DNA of 64,000 bases from Mesorhizobium loti. GTDB taxonomy: Bacteria; Pseudomonadota; Alphaproteobacteria; Rhizobiales; Rhizobiaceae. Where the stretch lies: NCBI RefSeq assembly GCF_001510895.1, contig NZ_LPWA01000035.1:62001-126000 (forward strand). Direction: 5' to 3'. Under the pieces are notes generated by a model. That model saw nothing but the letters and a program-made list of their open reading frames with translations, was not told the DNA's origin and ran no database searches. Of this stretch, positions 56,539-64,000 are shown in pieces; the stretch's first letter is position 1, and each line of letters starts with the position of its first letter. A program made the translations under genes and the position numbers.

Positions 56539-57238
56539 GCTAGAATGTTCACCGCGCGCGCCGCCACCAGCGCGATCGTCAGCAGCGAGATCATCGCCTC
56601 GGCCATCATCAACAGTTTGGCGCGCTGGCTGAGCGGCAAGGTATCGGTCGGCGAGAACGCCGTCGCATTGGTGAAGGCCAAAAAGACATAGTCGACGAAA
56701 CCCGGCAGCCAGCCCTGTATCTCGCGATCGGGCAGCGTCATTTGCGGGAACAGGAAGTCGGCATGCGCGCGCTTGACCAAGCCGCAGGTCGGCGGGCCGC
56801 CGCGATCGGTGCTCCAGAACCACAGCGCGAAGACGATGACGTTGGTGACCCAGATGTTCAGCGCGTCGATAAGCAGCGTCGTGCGGCGCCGGCACGACCT
56901 TCGAGCAGCGCCCGGACCAGCAAGACCAGCGAGCCGCAATTCATGAGGCTGATGACGCCGGTCATCACCAGTGCAGTGCGGCGGATAAAGACGCGAAACC
57001 GGCCGATCGCATACCAATGCTCGTGATCGACCGCCTTCTGCGTCGCCATCTGCGTCCAGGCCGTCGCAATCGACAAAGGCACGAGAAGCCCCGCCTCGAT
57101 TGACGGTGCGAGCCAACGCGGACCGAACGAGAGATTGTTGATGACGAGAAGCTGCAGGCAGATGACGACAAGCACCGCCGCGCGCGCCGACCAGAAATCG
57201 ATCGCGCGGTGGTGGATGATGGCGTGCTCGTGACGCAT
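56535..57238 (-). pseudogene. Channel-like membrane protein (two-pore-like core), one frame break
   Basis: About 234 residues after restoring one base near 56879. The protein has about six helices, and the end YVFLAFTNATAFSPTDTLPL, then MMAEAMISLLTIALVAARAV, has the pore-helix-filter-helix layout of ion channels of the KcsA/Kch type, but the filter position reads FTNATAFSPTD in place of TVGYG. Potassium selectivity is therefore unlikely as in classical channels. ATG 57238 is chosen over GTG 57292. It converges on the RES toxin gene. Confidence 0.65.
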
Positions 57239-57377
57239 GGTGGAACCTGTATCGTGCGCGCGGCTTCTCGGCCGCGGCGGCGACACCTCCACCTCAATCT
57301 TGGTCTTGCGATGGTCGCGTAACTATAAATTTTCGTAAGGTTTGGCGGGACGATGCCCCGCATGACCGGTCCCAAAC

Positions 57378-57407
57378 GAAAAGAGCGCCGGAGGAAATCC
57401 GGCGCTC
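57378..57407 (-). terminator. Rho-independent terminator of the DAHP synthase gene
   Basis: On the minus strand GAGCGCCGGA and TCCGGCGCTC form a 10-bp perfect stem with loop TTTCC, followed by TTTTC, about 20 bases downstream of the stop. Confidence 0.88.
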
Positions 57408-57429
57408 AGATCGATCGCCAGCAGGTGGC

Positions 57430-58803
57430 TCAGGCGCTGGCAGCCTGCTTGTGCTGGACCGTATGGCTTTTCTTGAGCAGGTCCGAGACCAGGAAGGCCA
57501 ACTCGATCGCTTGGTCGGCATTGAGGCGCGGATCGCAATGGGTGTGGTAGCGGTCCTGCAGGTCTTCTGCGGTGATGGCGCGGGCACCGCCCGTGCATTC
57601 GGTGACGTTCTTACCGGTCATCTCGACATGGATGCCGCCCGGATGCGTGCCCTCGGCGCGATGCACCTCGAAGAAAGTCTGCACTTCCTTGAGGATGCGG
57701 TCGAAGGGCCGCGTCTTGTAGCCGGCTGCCTCGATCGTGTTGCCGTGCATCGGGTCGGACGACCACACCACGTTGCGGCCTTCCTTCTTCACCGCCCGCA
57801 CCAGCTTCGGCAGATGTTCCGCGACCTTGTCGGAACCGAAGCGCGCGATCAGCGTCAACCGGCCCGGCTCGTTCTCGGGATTGAGCAGATCGATGAGTTC
57901 CAGCAAGCCGCCCGGCGTCAGCGACGGACCGCATTTCAGGCCGAGCGGGTTCTCGATGCCGCGGCAATATTCGACATGCGCATGGTCGGGTTGGCGGGTG
58001 CGGTCGCCGATCCAGATCATGTGGCCAGAGGTCGCGTACCAGTCGCCGGAGGTCGAGTCGACGCGGGTCAGCGCTTCCTCGTAGCCGAGCAGCAGCGCCT
58101 CGTGGCTGGTGTAGAAATCGGTCTCGCGCAGCGCGAAATTGGTTTCCGACGTGATGCCGACCGCGCGCATGAACTCCATGGTCTCGGTGATGCGGTTGGC
58201 AAGCGATTCGTATTTCTCGCCCTGCGGGCTGTCGGCGACGAAGCCCAGCATCCAGCGATGCACGTTTTCCAGGCTGGCGTAGCCGCCCTGCGCGAAAGCG
58301 CGCAGAAGATTGAGCGTTGCAGCAGACTGGCGATAGGCCATTTCCTGCCGCGCGGGATCCGGGATGCGCGAGGAAGCGTCGAATTCGATGCCGTTGATGA
58401 TGTCGCCACGATAGCTCGGCAGCGTCACGCCGGCCTTGGTCTCGTTGTCCGACGAGCGCGGCTTGGCGAACTGGCCGGCGACGCGGCCCACCTTCACCAC
58501 CGGCTGCGCGCCGGCGAAGGTGAGCACCACCGACATCTGCAGGAAGACGCGGAAGAAGTCGCGGATGTTGTCGGCGCCGTGCTCGGCGAAGCTCTCGGCG
58601 CAATCGCCGCCCTGGAGCAGGAAGGCTTCGCCGGCGGCGACCGCCGCCAGTTGCTTCTTCAGCTTGCGCGCCTCACCGGCAAAGACCAGCGGCGGGTAGG
58701 TGGCGAGCCGCGCCTCCGTGGCCTGCAGCGCCGCAAGGTCCGGATAGGCAGGGACCTGCTTGATCGGCTTTGCTCTCCACGAATTCGGCGACCATTTCGT
58801 CAT
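57430..58803 (-). CDS. 3-deoxy-7-phosphoheptulonate synthase, class II
   Basis: A 457-residue class II (plant-like) DAHP synthase, which joins phosphoenolpyruvate and erythrose-4-phosphate in the first shikimate step. The start [20 protein letters not shown] is typical, with the active-site segments [47 protein letters not shown] and SDPMHGNTI. Type II enzymes carry regulatory features for aromatic amino acids; regulation cannot be read here. ATG 58803 is preferred to 58815. Confidence 0.96.
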   Translation of the reverse strand: MTKWSPNSWRAKPIKQVPAYPDLAALQATEARLATYPPLVFAGEARKLKKQLAAVAAGEAFLLQGGDCAESFAEHGADNIRDFFRVFLQMSVVLTFAGAQPVVKVGRVAGQFAKPRSSDNETKAGVTLPSYRGDIINGIEFDASSRIPDPARQEMAYRQSAATLNLLRAFAQGGYASLENVHRWMLGFVADSPQGEKYESLANRITETMEFMRAVGITSETNFALRETDFYTSHEALLLGYEEALTRVDSTSGDWYATSGHMIWIGDRTRQPDHAHVEYCRGIENPLGLKCGPSLTPGGLLELIDLLNPENEPGRLTLIARFGSDKVAEHLPKLVRAVKKEGRNVVWSSDPMHGNTIEAAGYKTRPFDRILKEVQTFFEVHRAEGTHPGGIHVEMTGKNVTECTGGARAITAEDLQDRYHTHCDPRLNADQAIELAFLVSDLLKKSHTVQHKQAASA

Positions 58804-58826
58804 CGCTGCACCCAAACGCCCTTCCA

Positions 58827-58877
58827 GAGCAAATTCCAGGAATGTGAACGGTTTCCGTCCGGAATTGCTTCAAAAAC
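58827..58877 (+). repeat. Dispersed palindromic repeat, family A, copy 5 (degenerate)
   Basis: GAGCAAATTCCAGGAATGTG ... GTTTCCGTCCGGAATTGCTT plus CAAAAAC, with a shortened arm and a few changes. It lies in the leader of the DAHP synthase gene. Confidence 0.75.
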
Positions 58878-59017
58878 AGATGAGCAGGCACCCTCGCCTG
58901 CGTCTTCACCCCCATGTGGGGTGGCGGCTCCTTACACGAAGCCGATTTCCTATTCTAGCCGGGAATTTCAGCAGTGGCGAATGGCTTCAGCTGCCCAGGA
59001 TGCCAATGGTGAAGCCG

Positions 59018-62000
59018 TTAGGCGGCTTTGTCGACCAGTCGTGCCAATTGAGTCATGACAACCGCAGAGCCGGCCAAGCGCTTTTCGGCGTTCGGCCAGT
59101 CGCGGATGAAGACCACGCTGTGGTCCGCCCTGATCTTCGCCAGCGAGCCCTGTTCGCCGATGAACTTGACCAGTCCGACCGGGTTGGGGAACTCGCGCTT
59201 GCGGAAATGGATGACGACGCCCTTGGGGCCGGCATCAAGCTTCTCGACATTGGCCCTGCGGCAAAGCGCCTTGATGAAGACGATCTTCAGGAGATGCGTC
59301 ACCTCCTCCGGCAGCGGCCCGAAGCGGTCGATCAGCTCGGCGCCGAAGCCGTCGATCTCCTCGGTGGTTTCCAGGTCGCCCAGGCGGCGGTAGAGCGCCA
59401 TCCTGAGCTGCAGATCGGGCACGTAGCTTTCCGGGATCATCACCGCCGTGCCGACCGCGATCTGCGGCGACCAGCCGCCGTCCTGCACTTCGCCGGAATC
59501 CTTGACCTCCGCCACCGCCTCCTCCAGCATCTGCTGGTAGAGCTCGAAACCGACCTCCTTGATATGACCGGATTGCTCTTCGCCGAGCAGATTGCCGGCG
59601 CCCCTGATGTCGAGGTCGTGGCTGGCGAGCTGGAAGCCGGCGCCGAGCGTGTCGAGCGACTGCAGCACCTTCAGCCGGCGCTCGGCCGTGTCGGTGAGCT
59701 TGCGGTTGGCCGGGAGCGTGAACAGCGCATAGGCGCGCACCTTGGAGCGGCCGACGCGGCCGCGCAGCTGATAGAGCTGCGCCAGGCCGAACATGTCGGC
59801 ACGGTGGATGATCAGCGTGTTGGCGGTCGGGATGTCGAGCCCGGACTCCACGATGGTCGTCGACAGAAGCACGTCGTACTGGCCGTCGTAGAAGGCGTTC
59901 ATGATATCGTCGAGTTCGCCGGCCGGCATCTGGCCATGGGCGACCGCCACCTTCAGCTCGGGGACGGATTCCTGCAGGAAATCATGGATTTCGGCAAGAT
60001 CGCTGATGCGCGGCACGACGTAGAAGGAATGGCCGCCACGATAGCGCTCGCGCAGCAGCGTCTCGCGGATGACCAGCTGATCGAAGGGCGAGATGAAGGT
60101 GCGCACCGCCATGCGGTCGACCGGCGGCGTGGCGATCAACGACAATTCGCGCACGCCGGTCAGCGCCAGTTGCAGCGTGCGCGGGATCGGCGTCGCCGAC
60201 AGCGTCAGCACATGCACGTCGCTCTTGAGGTCCTTCAGGCGCTCCTTGTGCTTGACGCCGAAATGCTGCTCCTCGTCGATGATCAGGAGGCCGAGGTTCT
60301 TGAACGAAATCGAGGACCCGAGCAGCGCATGCGTGCCGACGACAATGTCGACCGTGCCGTCGGCGACGCCCTTCTTGGTCTCCGCCAGTTCCTTGGAGCC
60401 GACCAGGCGCGAGGCCTGAGCGATGCGGATCGGCAGGCCGGAGAAGCGCTGCGAGAACGTCTTGAAGTGCTGGCGCGACAGAAGCGTCGTCGGCACCACG
60501 ACCGCCACCTGGAACCCTTCCATGGCCGCGATGAAGGCGGCGCGCAGCGCCACTTCCGTCTTGCCGAAGCCGACGTCGCCGCAGACCAGCCGGTCCATCG
60601 GCTTGCCGGCGCCGAGGTCGTCCATGACGGAATCGATCGCCGTCTGCTGGTCATCGGTTTCCTCGTAAGGGAAACGCGCGGCGAACTCGCCATAGAGACC
60701 TTCGGCTGGGATCATGGTCGGTGCGGCGCGCATCTGCCGCTCGGCGGCGATGCGGATAAGCTGCCCGGCCATGTCGAGCAGCCGCCGCTTCAGCCGCGCC
60801 TTGCGCGCCTGCCAGGCGCCGCCGCCGAGCTTGTCGAGCATGGCTTCCGCAGAATCCGAGCCGTAGCGCGAAAGAAGCTCGATGTTTTCCACCGGCAGGA
60901 ACAGCCGGTCGTCGCCGGCATAGTGGATCTCGAGACAGTCATGCGGCGCGCCGACCGCCTCGATGGTGCGCAGGCCGATAAATCGCCCGATACCGTGATC
61001 GGTATGGACGACGATGTCGCCCGACGATAGCGAAGAGGCCTCGGCGATGAAGTCGGAGGGGCGCTTCTTGCGCTTCGAGCGGCGGATCAGCCTGTCGCCG
61101 AGAATGTCCTGCTCCGCGACGACGACCATGTCGTCGGTCTCGAAGCCGGATTCGAGCGGCAGCACGGCGAGCCCCGCCTGCCCCGGCTCGAGCTTTTCAA
61201 CCTCGGCGAGCGTGGCGACAGGCTTGAGATTGCCGAGATGATGCTCGGCAAGAATCTGGCCGAGACGGTCGAGCGAGCCTTCGGTCCAGCCGGCAACAAT
61301 GACACGGCGCCGCGCGGCGCGTTCGTCGGCAATGTGCTTCACCACGACATCGAAGACGTGGTGTTAGGATCGGCGCGCTCCTCGGCGAAGCTGCGACCTT
61401 GCCGCGAACCGGCATGGAAAACCTTCTTGGCTCCCACATCGGGCGCATCGAAGACGGTGAAGTCGATGTCTTCGCGCGGGCCGAGCGAAGTTTTGAGATT
61501 TTCCGGCGAGAGATAGAGCAGATCAGGCGCCACCGGCTTGTAGGGCACCGCATCCTTCAGCGCGGCGTCGGCCTGCTTGCGGCGTGCCTCATAGTGGTCG
61601 AGGATCAGCGTGTGGCGCTCGGCCAGCGCCTCATGCGCCAGATGGTCGAAGACCACAGGCGCATCGGGCAGATAGTCGAACACCGTCTCCAGCCGCTCGT
61701 AGAAGAAGGGCAGCCAGTGCTCCATGCCGGCAAAACGCCTGCCCTCGCTGACCGCCGCATAGAGCGCGTCGTCGCGCGACGGCGCACCGAAGGCCTCGAT
61801 ATAGGAGCGGCGGAAGCGGCTGATCGTCTCCGGCGTCAACGCCACCTCGCTCATCGCCTGCAGCGCCATCGACTTGCGCTGCCCGGTGGTGCGCTGGGTC
61901 GCGACGTCGAAGACGCGGATCGATTCCAGCGTGTCGCCGAAAAAGTCCAGCCGCAGCGCTTCGCTCCAGCCGGGCGCGAACAGGTCGAGGATGCCGCCGC

Positions 62001-62514
62001 GCACCGCGAACTCGCCGACGTCGCGCACGGTCGGCACGCGCTCGAAGCCGGAGGTCTCCAGCCGCGCGATCAGCACGTTCATATCGATCTGGTTGCCGGG
62101 CTTGGCATGGAAGGTCTGCGCTTCGATCAGCCCGGCCGGCGGAATGCGCTGCAAGAGCGCATTGGCCGTTGTGAGGATCACGGCGCGATGCGGCCTTTTG
62201 GCCAGCGCAATGATGGCGGAAAGCGCGTCGAGCCGCCGCGCTGCGGCATCCGCGCCCGGCGAGACACGGTCGTAAGGTAGGCAATCCCAGGCAGGCAGTT
62301 CCAGCACCGGCAGGCCGGGCGCCGCAAAGGCCAGCGCATCGATGATCGCCGGCAGCCGCTGGCCGTCGCGCGCGACGAACAGCACCGGCTTGTCGGGCGC
62401 GATCTCCTGCGCTGTCCGCACCAGGGCAAAGGCTTCGTAGCCGTCGGCGACGCCGTCGACGATGAACTGGCCGGCGCGGCCCTTGGGCAGGCCGATGGAA
62501 GGAATGAGGCTCAT
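59018..62514 (-). pseudogene. mfd: Transcription-repair coupling factor, one frame break
   Basis: About 1165 residues after restoring one base near 61360, where the two frames overlap. The N-terminal UvrB-like part has PVLELPAWDCLPYDRVSPGA; the RNA polymerase-interacting region is in DIVVHTDHGIGRFIGL; the helicase has Walker A MDRLVCGDVGFGKTEVALRA, DEEQHFGVKHKERLK and the QLRGRVGRSKVRAYALF motif. The C-terminal TRCF domain is present. It removes stalled RNA polymerase and recruits UvrA. The break lies between the UvrB-like and the interaction domains. A real loss of Mfd is possible since it is not essential, but the pattern suggests sequence error. Confidence 0.92.
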
Positions 62515-62527
62515 GCTTATGCGTTTT

Positions 62528-62815
62528 TCAAAATGTCATGGTCCGGCGCGACGCCAGGATCTTTTGCAGCACCGCGCAATCGATATCGGGCGGAACCGGG
62601 CGTTCGCCGGTGATCATCGGCAGGAATTCGGTGTCGGGGATTTCGAGGAGCTTTTCATATTGGTCGATTTCGTCCCCGGTCAAGGCGCCGATCTCGGCAT
62701 CGGCGAAAGAGCCGAGGACGAGGTCCATCTCGCGCATGCCGCGATGCCAGGAGCGGAACAGGAGCTTGCGGCGGCGGGCATCCAACCCCTCGCTTGATCG
62801 CTGTGTTCCGGTCAT
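62528..62815 (-). CDS. sdhE: FAD assembly factor SdhE
   Basis: A 95-residue SdhE (DUF339), needed to insert FAD into succinate dehydrogenase. The RGxxE motif is in LFRSWHRGMREMDLVLGSFA near residue 25, the defining feature. It is 13 bases upstream of mfd on the same strand, the usual alphaproteobacterial order, and diverges from recG. The start at ATG 62815 is chosen from a longer frame on the basis of family length. Confidence 0.92.
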   Translation of the reverse strand: MTGTQRSSEGLDARRRKLLFRSWHRGMREMDLVLGSFADAEIGALTGDEIDQYEKLLEIPDTEFLPMITGERPVPPDIDCAVLQKILASRRTMTF

Positions 62816-62907
62816 CGCGCCGCATCCCTGTTCGAAGCGGCGCATATAGCGTGGATAGAGGGCGGTGTCAGCCTTGCGCCGCGGCCGTCGCGACATAAGC
62901 TGACACC

Positions 62908-64000
62908 ATGCGTCCTTCCATCCTCGATCCCTTGTTCGTCCCGATAACCTCGCTCGCCGGCGTCGGCCCGAAGGTCGGCCTGCTGATCGAGCGGGTCGTG
63001 CCGGCCGATCTCGGCGACCGCCCCGCGCGTGCCGCCGACCTTCTGTTCCTACTGCCGAATACCGTGATCGACCGCCGCAACCGGCCCGGCATCGCGCTTT
63101 CCGCCGAAGGCAGATCGTTACGCTCGAAGTGCGGGTCGACCGCCACCAGCCGCCGCCCCCGCGCAACAAGTCGGTGCCCTACCGGGTCTACGCTCATGAC
63201 GACACCGGCGAGGTCGCGCTGACCTTCTTCCATGCCCATGCCGCGTATCTGCAAAAAATGCTTCCCGAGGGCGAGCGGGTGGTGATCTCCGGCCGCATGG
63301 AATGGTTCAACGGCCGCCCGACCATGGTCCATCCAGACCATATCGCGCCGATCGACGAGGCCGAGGGTCTGCCGCTGGTGGAGCCGGTCTATCCGCTCAC
63401 CGCTGGCCTGTCGGCCAAGGTGCTGCGCCGCGCCATCGGGCAGGTGCTCGGCCGGCTGCCGGAACTGCCGGAGTGGCAGGACGACGCCTTCATGCGCCGC
63501 CATACCTTTCCGTCCTTCGGCGATGCGCTCACCCGCATCCACAATCCGAAGGACCCGATCGATGTCGCCGTCGAAGGATCGGCCTGGCGGCGCCTTGCCT
63601 ATGACGAATTCCTGGCCGGACAGGTATCGTTGGCGCTGGTGCGGGCCAAAATTCGACGTCTGTCGGGCCGGCCGTTGGTCGGGGACGGTCGTATCGTCGA
63701 GAAGCTGCGCGCGGCCCTGCCCTACAAGCTCACCCCGAGCCAGGAATTCGCGCTCGGCGAGATCAATGCCGATCTGGCCGATCCCGAACGCATGCTGCGC
63801 CTGCTGCAGGGCGATGTCGGCTCGGGCAAGACGGTGGTCGCGCTGCTCGCCATGGGACGCGCGGTCGAGGCTGGCGGCCAGGCGGCGCTGATGGCGCCGA
63901 CCGAGATCCTGGCGCGCCAGCATCTGGCGACCATTGCGCCGCTCGCGGAAAAAGCTGGCCTGCGCGTCGCCATCCTGACCGGGCGCGAAAAGGGCCGCGA
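62908..64000 (+). pseudogene. recG: ATP-dependent DNA helicase RecG (3' end outside window), one frame break
   Basis: The gene runs off the window end, so about 365 residues are visible. The N-terminal wedge domain starts LDPLFVPITSLAGVGPKVGL, and the OB part continues in a second frame (DDTGEVALTFFHAHAAYLQK, SGRMEWFNGRPTMVHPDH). The break is near 63110, where GAAGGCAGATC should read GAAGGCCAGATC. The helicase Walker A GDVGSGKTVVALLAMGRAV is visible near the end. RecG reverses stalled forks. It is divergent from sdhE-mfd. Confidence 0.92.

Noticed and set aside
58760..61030. A 756-codon open frame on the plus strand opposite mfd
   Set aside because: It is antisense to the conserved mfd gene, with repetitive low-complexity residues and no ribosome site.
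62908..63222. A separate short gene before recG
   Set aside because: The first part is the RecG N-terminus and the frame continues after one restored base.

Overview
The window is G+C-rich DNA with the gene content and order of an alphaproteobacterium of the Hyphomicrobiales, most like Mesorhizobium and relatives. The clues are the clpP-clpX-lon-hup block, a class II DAHP synthase, several small DUF families common in rhizobia (DUF982, DUF1003, DUF2188, DUF3126), an ExoX/SyrA-type exopolysaccharide regulator and short palindromic repeats between genes. The organism assignment is inferred from content only.

Layout. 1-2787: end of a ribose-type (CUT2) sugar ABC operon with an SDR dehydrogenase. 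2822-3191: tRNA-Val and tRNA-Asp. 3200-6730: small secreted or unknown proteins, a DadA-type oxidoreductase and the ExoX/SyrA-like protein. 7064-16219: a carbohydrate-use region. It holds ribokinase, an RbsD/FucU mutarotase and a UgpC-type ATPase on the minus strand, divergent from a Tat-exported binding protein and two permeases, then a creatininase-family hydrolase, a SIS isomerase and an aldo/keto reductase. A palindromic LacI-type operator lies between the divergent promoters. 16290-21635: HU, Lon, ClpX and ClpP, with clear terminators. 21967-35412: metabolic and stress genes (cysE, HD hydrolase, agmatinase, DUF192, double cold-shock protein, glyoxalase I, threonine deaminase, tandem lipoprotein hydrolases, adenine deaminase). 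35503-42445: an outer-membrane barrel, tRNA-Leu, a large polytopic membrane protein followed by a scrambled partial duplication, Nudix, old yellow enzyme and small proteins. 42801-54000: CinA-like, universal stress protein, phosphoribosyltransferase, Nudix, PilZ, ABC exporter, GNAT, NAD synthetase, DNA glycosylase, DUF1003-DedA, DgkA and GFA. 54264-57238: GGDEF cyclase, a RES-Xre toxin-antitoxin pair and a channel-like membrane protein. 57430-64000: class II DAHP synthase, then mfd-sdhE divergent from recG.

The reading frame breaks at 13 places, each time by the loss of one base, usually where a GG or CC doublet should stand. The broken genes include nadE, mfd and recG. This points to sequence error rather than real gene decay. 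I label broken frames 'pseudogene' only because the frame is interrupted as given.

I found no phage, insertion sequence, CRISPR array or rRNA. The least ordinary items are the divergent sugar locus with mixed transporter and kinase types, the scrambled duplication at 38.4-39.6 kb, the RES-Xre pair, the ExoX/SyrA-like gene with a leader hairpin, and the repeat families.
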